A program made the position numbers and the translations under genes. A stretch of DNA of 64,000 nt from an uncultured Bacteroidales bacterium (lineage in GTDB: Bacteria > Bacteroidota > Bacteroidia > Bacteroidales > Bacteroidaceae): positions 1 through 64,000 of the forward strand of contig CALFTK010000021.1 of the NCBI GenBank assembly GCA_937916465.1, written 5' to 3'. The number at the start of each line of letters is the position of its first letter. The stretch's first letter is position 1. Under the pieces are notes generated by a model that saw only the letters and a program-made list of their open reading frames with translations, was not told where the DNA came from and did not search any database. Below are positions 8,906-17,618 of the stretch, piece by piece.

Positions 8906-9094
8906 ATGGCAGATAAAAAATTATTTCGTTCAGCTGCAAACAAAAAGATTTGTGGTGTATGTGGTGGTTTAGCAGAATACTTAGGTATGGACGCTACAGT
9001 TATGCGTATTCTTTGGGTGTTGTTCGCTCTTCTTGGCGGATGTGGCCTTTTGGCTTACCTGATTTGCGCATTGATTATGCCGGTTAAAGAATAA
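8906..9094 (+). CDS. Small PspC-domain membrane protein
   Basis: A 62-residue protein consisting of one PspC domain: a short basic N-terminus, the motif KKICGVCGGLAEYLGMD, and one hydrophobic segment (ILWVLFALLGGCGLLAYLIC) that would span the inner membrane. PspC proteins take part in the phage-shock membrane-stress response in proteobacteria. The role of these tiny stand-alone versions in Bacteroidetes is not known. It is inserted between argG and argC, two bases before argC, so it is probably co-transcribed with arginine genes. No functional link with arginine is evident. Confidence 0.8.
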   Translation: MADKKLFRSAANKKICGVCGGLAEYLGMDATVMRILWVLFALLGGCGLLAYLICALIMPVKE

Positions 9095-9096
9095 AT

Positions 9097-10065
9097 ATGA
9101 TAAAAATCGGTATAATAGGCGGAGCCGGCTATACAGCGGGTGAACTGATAAGATTGCTCCTGAATCATCCTGATGCAGAGATAGTGTTTGTAAACAGCAC
9201 AAGTAATGCAGGCAATAAATTAAGTTCGGTACACAGCGGTCTGATGGGCGAAACTGATATGGTTTTTACTGACCAGATGCCTTTTGAAGATATTGATGTG
9301 CTATTTTTCTGTACTGCTCATGGTGATACTAAGAAGTTTATGGAGTCCCATAATCTTCCGGAGCATCTTAAAGTTATAGACCTGTCTATGGATTACCGTC
9401 TTGAATCGGAGGATAATCCGTTTATCTATGGATTGCCGGAACTAAATCGAAGGCAGATATGCAAAAGTAAGTATGTTGCCAATCCCGGTTGTTTTGCCAC
9501 TGCTATTCAGTTGGCTTTGTTACCATTGGCGCGTAATTTGATGCTTAATGATGATGTGTATGTAAACGCTATCACAGGTAGTACCGGTGCAGGTGTAAAA
9601 CCATCGGCTACCACCCATTTTAGCTGGAGAAGTGATAACATAAGCATATACAAACCTTTTACTCATCAGCATCTACCTGAAATTAAACAGTCTATCAAGC
9701 ATTTGCAAAGCAGTTTCAGTTCAGACATCACATTTATTCCGTATAGAGGTGACTTTGCGCGAGGTATATTTGCAACTGTGGTGGTAAAAAATGCTGTTGC
9801 CATAGATGAAATGTACAGGATATACCGTGATTATTATAAAGATGATTCTTTTGTACATGTTGTAGATGAACCTATAGATTTAAAACAGGTGGTAAATACC
9901 AACAAATGTCTGCTTCATCTTGAAAAGCATGAAGATCGTTTGTTGATTGTTTCCTGCATAGATAATCTGGTAAAAGGTGCCAGTGGTACAGCAGTACACA
10001 ATATGAATTTGTTGTTTAATTTAAAAGAGACAACCGGTCTTAAACTGAAACCGTCTGGTTTTTGA
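9097..10065 (+). CDS. argC: N-acyl-gamma-glutamyl-phosphate reductase
   Basis: A 322-residue NADPH-dependent reductase that converts N-acetyl- or N-succinyl-glutamyl phosphate to the semialdehyde. The nucleotide-binding GGAGYTAGEL lies at residues 8-17, and the catalytic cysteine is in NPGCFATAI. ITGSTGAGVK and a HLPEI segment also match the family. Length is normal. It is followed after 21 bases by argD. As with the other arg enzymes here, an N-succinyl substrate is likely by analogy with Bacteroides. Confidence 0.93.
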   Translation: MIKIGIIGGAGYTAGELIRLLLNHPDAEIVFVNSTSNAGNKLSSVHSGLMGETDMVFTDQMPFEDIDVLFFCTAHGDTKKFMESHNLPEHLKVIDLSMDYRLESEDNPFIYGLPELNRRQICKSKYVANPGCFATAIQLALLPLARNLMLNDDVYVNAITGSTGAGVKPSATTHFSWRSDNISIYKPFTHQHLPEIKQSIKHLQSSFSSDITFIPYRGDFARGIFATVVVKNAVAIDEMYRIYRDYYKDDSFVHVVDEPIDLKQVVNTNKCLLHLEKHEDRLLIVSCIDNLVKGASGTAVHNMNLLFNLKETTGLKLKPSGF

Positions 10066-10086
10066 TAGACCTATATATTTGTAGAT

Positions 10087-11241
10087 ATGAATCTATATGA
10101 TGTATATGCACTCTTCCCTGTCAATATTGTCAGGGGAGAGGGCTTTTATGTATGGGATGACAATGGGAACAGGTATCTTGACCTTTATGGCGGACACGCA
10201 GTTATAAGCATTGGCCATTCTCATCCTCATTATGTGGAGAAGGTTGGCAAACAACTTTCTACGCTTGGTTTTTATTCAAATTCAGTAATTAACCGTATTC
10301 AGGAAGAACTTGCTGAACGTGTAGGCAATATTTCGGGTTATCCGGAGTATAGCTTCTTTATGGTAAACAGTGGTGCCGAAGCTAATGAGAATGCGTTGAA
10401 ATTGGCATCGTTTCATACCGGCAGAAGCAGAGTGATCTCTTTTTGTAAAGCTTTTCACGGCAGAACATCGTTGGCAGTGGAGGCTACCGATAATCCATCA
10501 ATCATAGCTCCAATCAATGCAAACGGACACGTTACATACGTTCCTTTGAATGATATTGAAACAGTAAAAGCCGAATTGTTGAAAGGCGATGTGGCAGCTG
10601 TTATCATAGAGGGTATTCAGGGTGTTGGCGGTATTCGTATTCCGAATGTCGATTTTATGCATCAGTTGCGCGATATATGTACTGAAACGGGTACTGTTCT
10701 GATTCTTGATGAAATTCAGAGCGGTTACGGACGTAGCGGTAAATTCTTTGCACATCAGTATTATGGTATTAAACCCGATATGATTACTGTGGCAAAAGGT
10801 ATAGCAAATGGTTTCCCATGTGGTGGTGTACTTATAAGTCCTATGTTTAATCCTGTAAAAGGACAGTTGGGAACTACTTTCGGTGGCAACCATCTGGCAT
10901 GTGCAGCAGCACTTGCTGTAATAGATGTCATGGAGCAGGAAAATCTGGTGGATAATGCTGCAAAGGTGGGTGAATATCTGTTGTCAGAACTTGCTAAGAT
11001 GCCTTTTGTAAAAGAGGTGCGAGGTAATGGTTTGATGATAGGAATTGAAATGGAAGAACCTATAAAAGAGATACGCCGTAAATTGCTCTTTGAAAAGCGT
11101 ATATTTACCGGCGTGAGTGGTCAGAATGTAATTCGTCTGTTGCCTCCTTTATGTATAGGAAAAGATCAGGCCGATGAATTCTTAGAGGCATTCAGTTCTC
11201 TCTGTTGTCAGCTCCCCACATCATCTTGTCGCGAAGCGTAG
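10087..11241 (+). CDS. argD: Acetylornithine/succinylornithine aminotransferase
   Basis: A 384-residue class III PLP-dependent aminotransferase that makes N-acylornithine from the semialdehyde with glutamate as amino donor. The PLP region is clear: ILDEIQSGYGRSGKFF, then ITVAKGIANGFPCGG, whose lysine forms the Schiff base, then FGGNHLAC. The reading frame overlaps the convergent nadK gene by 50 bases, giving ArgD an unusual Cys/Ser-rich tail (SLCCQLPTSSCREA). Both frames end in convincing family sequence before the overlap, so I accept both. It is the last gene of the arg cluster. Confidence 0.92.
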   Translation: MNLYDVYALFPVNIVRGEGFYVWDDNGNRYLDLYGGHAVISIGHSHPHYVEKVGKQLSTLGFYSNSVINRIQEELAERVGNISGYPEYSFFMVNSGAEANENALKLASFHTGRSRVISFCKAFHGRTSLAVEATDNPSIIAPINANGHVTYVPLNDIETVKAELLKGDVAAVIIEGIQGVGGIRIPNVDFMHQLRDICTETGTVLILDEIQSGYGRSGKFFAHQYYGIKPDMITVAKGIANGFPCGGVLISPMFNPVKGQLGTTFGGNHLACAAALAVIDVMEQENLVDNAAKVGEYLLSELAKMPFVKEVRGNGLMIGIEMEEPIKEIRRKLLFEKRIFTGVSGQNVIRLLPPLCIGKDQADEFLEAFSSLCCQLPTSSCREA

Positions 11242-12067
11242 TAAAGAAACTATATCCTTCAGGCTTCATTACATTTATATGGAATGGAGCCTTTTTTATC
11301 TCTATGCTTGTGCCTTCCGGGCAACTAAAACTGTTTCCGTCTATAGATACAAGAAAACTGTGACTTCTGCTGGTTACAGACAGATTTATTATCTGGTCGT
11401 CTTGCAATACAAGAGGGCGCATTGTAAGGCTGTGAGGCGCAACAGGAGTAAGCGTTATAATATTGGTTGTAGGGAAGATAATAGGGCCTCCTATACTTAG
11501 AGAATAGGCTGTTGAACCGGTGGGTGTAGCTACAACCAATCCGTCGGCCATATATGTTACCAACTGTTCTCTATTCACTTCGGCCTTGATATTTATCATA
11601 GATGACATATCGTGTTTCAATACAGCAATATCGTTAAGTGCATATCTGCTGCAATCGGTAGGCATATTGTCCATTAGAATCTCCAACAAGGTTCGTTTCT
11701 GTATGGTGTACTTACCGTCATGGATAAGTTTAAGGGCTTTCTCTATATTGTCTGTGCTTATATCGGCCATAAAACCTAAACGACCGGTATTTATTCCTAT
11801 TATTGGTAATCCTTTTTGGATGGTTCTTGACGCAGTACGCAGAAAAGTTCCGTCACCACCTATGCTGATTATGGCATCTGCATTGAAATTGTTCTCTTTA
11901 AAAACAGAATTGCAGCAGATATCAAGCATAAGTGTCTCTGTTAAGTAAGCGTAGTAATCGCTTTCTATACAGAATGTATCGCCCATTGAAATAATACATT
12001 CAAACAAGCGCTGTTCGGCTTGGCTTGCATTTGTTGCCGATGGATTGCCAAAAATTGCAAACTGCAT
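11192..12067 (-). CDS. nadK: NAD kinase
   Basis: A 291-residue enzyme that phosphorylates NAD to NADP, the only known source of NADP. The GGDGTFLRTA motif at the nucleotide site is present, as is a NGRLGFMAD-like motif (INTGRLGFMAD), TPTGSTAYSLSIGGP and the C-terminal SIDG segment. I start at 12,067 because the MQFAIFGNPS N-terminus fits the family; an upstream in-frame ATG at 12,109 adds no family sequence. It is convergent with argD and divergent from pdxJ. Confidence 0.92.
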   Translation of the reverse strand: MQFAIFGNPSATNASQAEQRLFECIISMGDTFCIESDYYAYLTETLMLDICCNSVFKENNFNADAIISIGGDGTFLRTASRTIQKGLPIIGINTGRLGFMADISTDNIEKALKLIHDGKYTIQKRTLLEILMDNMPTDCSRYALNDIAVLKHDMSSMINIKAEVNREQLVTYMADGLVVATPTGSTAYSLSIGGPIIFPTTNIITLTPVAPHSLTMRPLVLQDDQIINLSVTSRSHSFLVSIDGNSFSCPEGTSIEIKKAPFHINVMKPEGYSFFTTLRDKMMWGADNREN

Positions 12068-12118
12068 AATAATTGTATTAAAAAGTGACAAATTTTTCTC
12101 CTTTTGCAAAAGATAGTT

Positions 12119-12202
12119 GTATCTTTGTATAAGATACTTGCGCTCGCTGAGTGAAATACTAAAGTAAACTTTGTATTTCCCGCTTGCTTAATCGTATCTT
12201 TG
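12119..12202 (+). repeat. Intergenic hairpin/promoter element, copy A
   Basis: The element begins and ends with GTATCTTTG (12,119-12,127 and 12,194-12,202). The first copy folds with a following AAGATAC into a perfect 7-bp stem (12,119-12,137). Shared internal pieces are GCTCG and CTTGCTTA. The second TATCTTTG fits the -7 promoter consensus, with TTG 21 bases upstream (12,171-12,173), and should drive pdxJ. A similar element lies before ruvB at 31,146. Confidence 0.55.
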
Positions 12203-12288
12203 TAAAAGGCATTTCTTTGCAAAAGTAGTGTTTGCCAATTTTAAAGACAAATTTCAATAAGCGAAAGTGTAAAAAAAGAGTCAATTAT

Positions 12289-13002
12289 ATGACAAAGTTA
12301 AGTGTAAATGTAAATAAGATAGCCACATTACGCAATGCTAGGGGAGGCGATAATCCTAATGTGGTGAAGGTAGCGTTGGACTGTGTTAGGTTTGGTGCTG
12401 ATGGAATAACTGTGCATCCCAGACCAGATGAAAGGCATATACGTCCTGCCGATGTATATTTGTTGAAAAATTATTTGAAGACGGAGTTTAATATAGAGGG
12501 GTATCCATCAAAGGATTTCATGACTTTGGTTTCTGAAGTTAAACCTACACAAGTTACTCTTGTTCCCGATTCACCTGAACAATTAACTTCCAATCATGGC
12601 TGGAATGTTCAGGAGAACTTCTCTTTTCTGAAAGATATTTTAGAAGAGTTGAAATCTTCAGGAATAAGGTCTTCTATCTTTGTAGATGCAGACAGCAGTA
12701 TGGTTGAATGGGTTGCCAAAGTAGGTGCAGACAGAGTGGAGTTATATACAGAACCATATGCAGCATATTATGAAATGAACAGAACGCAGGCTATTGCTCC
12801 ATTTGTCAGTGCTGCAAAAACTGCAAAATCGTGTGGACTGGGATTGAATGCCGGACATGACTTGAGCTTAGAGAATTTGGCTTTCCTGAAACAATCTATT
12901 CCTTGGATAGACGAAGTCTCAATAGGCCATGCACTGATATGTGATTCTCTATATTTGGGATTGGAAAATACAATTATGGAATATAAGAAACGTTTATTAT
13001 AG
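12289..13002 (+). CDS. pdxJ: Pyridoxine 5'-phosphate synthase
   Basis: A 237-residue TIM-barrel enzyme that condenses 1-deoxyxylulose 5-phosphate with 3-amino-2-oxopropyl phosphate to pyridoxine 5'-phosphate in vitamin B6 synthesis. The N-terminus [18 protein letters not shown], the segment [14 protein letters not shown] and the C-terminal GLNAGHDL and EVSIGHAL match the family. I start at 12,289, giving the usual length; an upstream in-frame ATG at 12,232 adds a Lys-rich stretch not seen in PdxJ. Two bases separate it from the exbB-like gene, so it heads that operon. Confidence 0.93.
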   Translation: MTKLSVNVNKIATLRNARGGDNPNVVKVALDCVRFGADGITVHPRPDERHIRPADVYLLKNYLKTEFNIEGYPSKDFMTLVSEVKPTQVTLVPDSPEQLTSNHGWNVQENFSFLKDILEELKSSGIRSSIFVDADSSMVEWVAKVGADRVELYTEPYAAYYEMNRTQAIAPFVSAAKTAKSCGLGLNAGHDLSLENLAFLKQSIPWIDEVSIGHALICDSLYLGLENTIMEYKKRLL

Positions 13003-13004
13003 CA

Positions 13005-13706
13005 ATGTTTTTACAATCAACAATTACACAGATGTTGGGCGATTCATTAGCCCAAAGCCAAGTGGTAGCACCACTTGTAGAGAACGAAGTTGAGAAGATG
13101 AATCTGTTGGATATGGCAGTAAAAGGCGGTTGGATAATGATAGTCCTGTTGCTGTTGTCAATAGTTTGTGTCTATATCTTCGTAAATAGGGTATTGGTGT
13201 TCAGAAAAGCGGAGAATAAAGATCCTCATTTTATGGATAGAATAACCGATTACATTAAAAATGGCGAAACAAAATCGGCAATCATTTATTGTCAGGCTTC
13301 TGCTACTCCATTTAGCCGTATAGTTGAAAAAGGACTCTGTTTTTTGGGAAAATCAAGAAATGATATTCATTCCAGTATGGAGAATGCAGCCAATGTTGAA
13401 ATAGCCCGTTTGGAGAAAGGGTTGTCAGGTATGTCAACTATAGCAAGTGCGGCTCCTATGATAGGTTTCTTGGGAACAGTCATAGGTATGGTAAAGGCCT
13501 TCTGGGAGATGGCAAACGCAGGTAACAACATAGATGTATCGCTGCTTTCCGGAGGTATTTATGAAGCAATGATAACAACTGTAGGAGGTCTGATTGTAGG
13601 TATTATTGCTTTGTTCGGATACAACTATCTGGTAACAAGAGTAGATAAGATAGCAAACGAAATGGAATCGTTCATTCAGGAATTTACAGTATCTGTAGAT
13701 GAATAA
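13005..13706 (+). CDS. exbB: ExbB/TolQ family proton channel protein
   Basis: A 233-residue inner-membrane protein. There is one transmembrane helix near residues 41-62 (GGWIMIVLLLLSIVCVYIF), a cytoplasmic loop, and two more in the C-terminal half (IASAAPMIGFLGTVIGMVKAF and TVGGLIVGIIALFGYNYL) carrying the conserved MotA/TolQ/ExbB pattern. With ExbD it uses the proton gradient to power TonB-dependent transport or Tol functions. The order pdxJ-exbB-exbD-tonB with tight spacing shows the three proteins form one machine. TolQ versus ExbB cannot be decided by sequence alone. Confidence 0.88.
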   Translation: MFLQSTITQMLGDSLAQSQVVAPLVENEVEKMNLLDMAVKGGWIMIVLLLLSIVCVYIFVNRVLVFRKAENKDPHFMDRITDYIKNGETKSAIIYCQASATPFSRIVEKGLCFLGKSRNDIHSSMENAANVEIARLEKGLSGMSTIASAAPMIGFLGTVIGMVKAFWEMANAGNNIDVSLLSGGIYEAMITTVGGLIVGIIALFGYNYLVTRVDKIANEMESFIQEFTVSVDE

Positions 13707-13709
13707 ATT

Positions 13710-14120
13710 ATGCTGAAAAGAAAGAATAAAATATCGCCGCAGTTCAGTATGTCATCAATGACTGATGTTATCTTTCTATTGTTGATTTTCTTTATGATAA
13801 CATCGACTATGGTTAGTCCGAATGCCATAAAAGTGTTGCTGCCGCAGAGTTCGCAACAGACATCGGCCAAACCATTGACCAGAGTCATTATAGATAAAGA
13901 ACTGAATTACTATACAGCTTTCGGTAATGATGATGAGATGCCTATTCTATTTGAAGAACTTACTCCTTTTTTAATAGAGTGCGCTAACAGAGAACCGGAA
14001 ATGTATGTGGCTCTTTATGCCGATGAATCGGTACCATACAAAGAGATTGTTAAAGTGCTGAATATAGCCAACGAGAATCAGTTTAAGGTTGTTTTGGCAA
14101 CCCGACGTCCGGATAGATAA
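13710..14120 (+). CDS. exbD: ExbD/TolR family protein
   Basis: A 136-residue protein. A short cytoplasmic N-terminus (SMSSMTDVIFLLLIFFMITS) includes the single transmembrane helix with the essential Asp of the family, followed by a periplasmic domain. It starts three bases after the exbB stop. With ExbB it forms the proton-driven motor that energises TonB. The C-terminal YADESVPYKEIVKVLNIA is the usual ExbD/TolR dimer region. Confidence 0.9.
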   Translation: MLKRKNKISPQFSMSSMTDVIFLLLIFFMITSTMVSPNAIKVLLPQSSQQTSAKPLTRVIIDKELNYYTAFGNDDEMPILFEELTPFLIECANREPEMYVALYADESVPYKEIVKVLNIANENQFKVVLATRRPDR

Positions 14121-14124
14121 AGTG

Positions 14125-14910
14125 ATGATGAAAAAGATAGATTGGATATCAAGTGGTATTACCCTACTGGTGCATCTGTTGATTGGGTTATTATTGTGGT
14201 TTTTGGTAATGCCACAACATGAAGCCCAAACAGAAAGTGGTGTGCCGGTAATGTTGGGTAATATGGGTAATCTTGATACCGATTATGATTTTACACCTGT
14301 GGAATCCATGCCGGTGCCGTCTGCTCCTGTAACACCTGCGCCTGCTGTTGAACAGGCTGAACCTATAGTTACCCAGACTTTGGAAGAGACAGTATCAATA
14401 GATTCGGGGCAGGATGAAGTGGTAAAAACTGAAGAGATAGAGCAACCTACCGAAGCTGAATTGCGTGCCGAAGCTGAACAACGAGCTAAAGATGAAGCGG
14501 AGAGACTATTGGCAAATATGTTTGCGCAGAGTGGGGGCGAAGTTTCGTCAGCCGAAGAACAGGTTAGCGATGTTCAGGGCGTGTCAGGTTCTATACAGGG
14601 TAATTCTTCGTCGGGTGCAGTTTCAGGTTCTCCGTCATATGGTACTTGGGATTTGTCCGGTCGTGATATGGTTGGCGAATTGCCACGTCCTACATACGAT
14701 GATGTACAAGCTGAAGGCAGGGTGGTTGTTACTATTACGGTAAGTCCTGAAGGTAATGTGGTACAAGTGCAGATAAACCAACGTACCAATACTGTAAATC
14801 AGAAACTACAGCAGGCTGCTCTGAATGCAGCAGCAAAGACCAAATTTAATGCTATTGGAGGTCTGAATAATCAGACAGGAACTATAACCTATTATTTCAA
14901 ACAGAGATAG
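14125..14910 (+). CDS. TonB/TolA-like energy transducer
   Basis: A 261-residue protein with an N-terminal membrane anchor (ITLLVHLLIGLLLWFLVMP). A long Pro/Glu/Ala-rich periplasmic spacer follows, including a charged EAELRAEAEQRAKDEAERL stretch. A C-terminal TonB-like domain (GRVVVTITVSPEGNVVQVQI) completes it. It should carry energy from ExbB/ExbD to outer-membrane receptors, or act as a TolA-like protein. I chose the ATG at 14,125, four bases after exbD, because the frame upstream overlaps exbD without family sequence. ATG 14,128 is equally possible. Confidence 0.8.
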   Translation: MMKKIDWISSGITLLVHLLIGLLLWFLVMPQHEAQTESGVPVMLGNMGNLDTDYDFTPVESMPVPSAPVTPAPAVEQAEPIVTQTLEETVSIDSGQDEVVKTEEIEQPTEAELRAEAEQRAKDEAERLLANMFAQSGGEVSSAEEQVSDVQGVSGSIQGNSSSGAVSGSPSYGTWDLSGRDMVGELPRPTYDDVQAEGRVVVTITVSPEGNVVQVQINQRTNTVNQKLQQAALNAAAKTKFNAIGGLNNQTGTITYYFKQR

Positions 14911-14937
14911 TTTTATTCATTTTAAACAGAGATTATT

Positions 14938-15477
14938 ATGGTATATATTTTTATGGCTCAGGGTTTTGAGGCAATAGAGTTTACTACTCCGTTAGATATG
15001 CTTATTCGTGCAGGTATCCCTGTAAAGACAGTATCTATTACAGGTGAATTGCTTGTAAAGAGTTCTCAGAATATTCCTATTATGGCCAATACTCTGTTTG
15101 AAGAGTTGACTTTTGATGATGCAGAAATGCTGATACTTCCTGGTGGACAGCCCGGTGCTACCAATTTAGCCAATCATAAGGGTTTGGAATTACTGTTGCG
15201 CCAATTTATGGCAGCCAATAAACCTGTTGCTGCAATATGTGCAGCGCCAATGGTGTTGGGAGGACATGGATTAATTGAGGGACGCAGAGTAACAGCATAT
15301 CCGGGTAGTGAATCGGGATTGGGTAATGCAATATGTACCGGAGCATTGGTGGAAAAGGATGGGAATCTTATAACCGGAAAGGGTCCTGCTGCGGCAGTAG
15401 AATTTGCGAATGCAATTATCAGATTGTTGCGAAGCGAGGAACTGCAAAAAGATGTGTGCAGTAAAATGATGTTTTGA
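14938..15477 (+). CDS. DJ-1/PfpI family protein
   Basis: A 179-residue protein of the DJ-1/ThiJ/PfpI superfamily. The reactive cysteine is in AAICAAPMVLG, the classic nucleophile elbow, with the conserved glutamate early in the protein (FEAIEF) and GGQPGATNL. Members act as glyoxalases, deglycases or redox chaperones, and the exact activity is not readable here. It is close to DJ-1/YajL in length. It lies between the tonB-like gene and recG with short gaps. Confidence 0.85.
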   Translation: MVYIFMAQGFEAIEFTTPLDMLIRAGIPVKTVSITGELLVKSSQNIPIMANTLFEELTFDDAEMLILPGGQPGATNLANHKGLELLLRQFMAANKPVAAICAAPMVLGGHGLIEGRRVTAYPGSESGLGNAICTGALVEKDGNLITGKGPAAAVEFANAIIRLLRSEELQKDVCSKMMF

Positions 15478-15490
15478 AAGGGCTGTAAAG

Positions 15491-17587
15491 ATGCTTGACC
15501 TATCTGTACGTGATGTTAAGTATCTGCCCGGTGTAGGTCCTGCAAGGGCAGAACTGTTAGATAAGGAACTTGGAATTAAGTCTCTTTCGCAGCTAATACA
15601 CTATTATCCATACAAATATATTGATAGAAGTCGCCTCTTTCAGATAAAAGAGGTGGATGGAACTATGCCCTATATTCAATTGAAGGGTAGAATACTAAGT
15701 TTTGAAGAGATAGGGACAGGACGTGTCAAGCGTTTGGTGGCACATTTTACAGATGGTACCGGAATAGCCGATTTAGTTTGGTTTCAAGGCATAAAATTTG
15801 CGCTTTCCAAGTATAGACCAAATACTGAATATGTTGTGTTTGGAAAGCCAACTATATTTTCCGGCAGAGTGAATATAGCTCATCCGGAAATAGATAATGA
15901 TGCAAATGTGAATCTTTCGGAAATGGGTATGCAACCGCACTATAATACCACTGAAAGAATGAAAAAGTCCGGTCTGAATTCTGCTGCAATACGGAAACTT
16001 ATTAAGACTTTATTGGCCACTATAGTAGAACCTCTGCCGGAAACATTACCCGAATGGTTGGTTAAGCGTGAAAAGTTAATGTCGCTTACAGAAGCGCTTA
16101 CAGTGATACATTCTCCCCAAACGGTAGATAGTCTTAGATTGGCACAGCATCGTCTTAAATTTGAAGAACTGTTTTATGTCCAACTTAATATATGCCGCTA
16201 TTCTGCTGTTCGAAATAGACGTTTTAAGGGATTGATATTCAGTAAGGTGGGCAACTATTTCAATAGATTCTATCAGGAATGTCTGCCTTTTGCTCTTACT
16301 GAAGCCCAGAAAAGAGTTGTCAGAGAGATTCGTAGAGATACCTGTTCGGGAGTTCAGATGAACAGACTTGTGCAGGGCGATGTTGGTAGCGGTAAAACAA
16401 TGGTGGCTCTTATGGCTATGTTGTTAGCCATTGATAATGGTTATCAGGCTTGTATTATGGCACCAACAGAGATATTGGCAGAACAGCATTATGCGAACAT
16501 AAACAGCTATATAGCAAAACTTGGACTCAATGTTGAATTGCTTACCGGAAGTGTGAAAGGCAAACGCAGACAGGCTGTATTGGGCGGGCTGGTAGGTGGC
16601 AGTGTAAACATATTGGTGGCAACTCATGCAGTACTGGAAGATAATGTTCAATTTTCGAACTTAGGACTTGTGGTAATAGATGAACAGCATCGTTTTGGAG
16701 TGGCGCAGCGTGCCAAACTGTGGGAAAAGAATAGTAATCCGCCGCATGTCCTGGTTATGACGGCAACTCCTATTCCGCGTACCCTTGCCATGACTCTTTA
16801 TGGCGATTTGGATGTCTCCATAATAGACGAACTGCCTCCGGGAAGAAAGCCTGTAAAGACAGTTCACAAATACGATACCAATCATACGGACATATATGCT
16901 TTTCTGGACGAAGAATTGAAAAAAGGCAGGCAGGTTTATGTAGTTTACCCTCTTATTGAAGAGAGTGAAAAGATGGATTTGCAGAACCTGGAAGATGGAT
17001 ACAGAATAGTGTGTGACAGATTTGCCGGCTACAATGTAAGCAAAGTGCATGGGAAAATGAAACCTGCTGAAAAAGAGGCGGAAATGCAACGCTTTAAACG
17101 GGGTGAAACTCAGATAATGGTATCTACAACTGTTATTGAAGTGGGGGTTGATGTACCTAATGCAAGTGTTATGGTTATAGAGAATGCAGAACGTTTTGGT
17201 CTGTCTCAGTTGCATCAGTTGCGTGGTAGAGTGGGGCGTGGTGCTGACCAATCGTACTGTATCCTGGTAACAAGCTTCAAACTGTCTGATGATACTCGTA
17301 AGCGCATAGATATTATGGTAGATAGTAATGACGGTTTTGAAATAGCCGAAGCCGATCTGAAACTGCGCGGTCCCGGCGATATAGAGGGAACTCAGCAGAG
17401 TGGAATAGCTTTTGAACTACGTTTGGCCAATTTAGCTCGCGATGGCGCTTTGATTGAACATGTTCGAAATATTGCGAAAGAGATAGTTGCTGCAGATGCT
17501 GATTTGACTAATCCCCGGAACTCACTTTTATTGCGCGAATTGCGTCGTCTTAAAAAAAGCCCCTTTGACTGGTCATCTATATCGTAA
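15491..17587 (+). CDS. recG: ATP-dependent DNA helicase RecG
   Basis: A 698-residue helicase that remodels stalled replication forks and branched DNA. An N-terminal wedge/OB domain comes first. Helicase motifs follow: Walker A GDVGSGKT, motif II DEQH, RFGVAQR, motif III MTATPIPRTLA, and motifs V/VI STTVIEVGVDVPNAS and QLRGRVGRG. Length and motif order are normal. It begins 13 bases after the DJ-1 gene. Confidence 0.95.
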   Translation: MLDLSVRDVKYLPGVGPARAELLDKELGIKSLSQLIHYYPYKYIDRSRLFQIKEVDGTMPYIQLKGRILSFEEIGTGRVKRLVAHFTDGTGIADLVWFQGIKFALSKYRPNTEYVVFGKPTIFSGRVNIAHPEIDNDANVNLSEMGMQPHYNTTERMKKSGLNSAAIRKLIKTLLATIVEPLPETLPEWLVKREKLMSLTEALTVIHSPQTVDSLRLAQHRLKFEELFYVQLNICRYSAVRNRRFKGLIFSKVGNYFNRFYQECLPFALTEAQKRVVREIRRDTCSGVQMNRLVQGDVGSGKTMVALMAMLLAIDNGYQACIMAPTEILAEQHYANINSYIAKLGLNVELLTGSVKGKRRQAVLGGLVGGSVNILVATHAVLEDNVQFSNLGLVVIDEQHRFGVAQRAKLWEKNSNPPHVLVMTATPIPRTLAMTLYGDLDVSIIDELPPGRKPVKTVHKYDTNHTDIYAFLDEELKKGRQVYVVYPLIEESEKMDLQNLEDGYRIVCDRFAGYNVSKVHGKMKPAEKEAEMQRFKRGETQIMVSTTVIEVGVDVPNASVMVIENAERFGLSQLHQLRGRVGRGADQSYCILVTSFKLSDDTRKRIDIMVDSNDGFEIAEADLKLRGPGDIEGTQQSGIAFELRLANLARDGALIEHVRNIAKEIVAADADLTNPRNSLLLRELRRLKKSPFDWSSIS

Positions 17588-17618
17588 GAAATAGTTAATT
17601 TTGCAAGATTTTTGAATA

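Noticed and set aside
13005..14120. Flagellar motor MotA/MotB pair
   Set aside because: The second gene has the ExbD/TolR form with no OmpA-like peptidoglycan domain, and a TonB-like gene follows.
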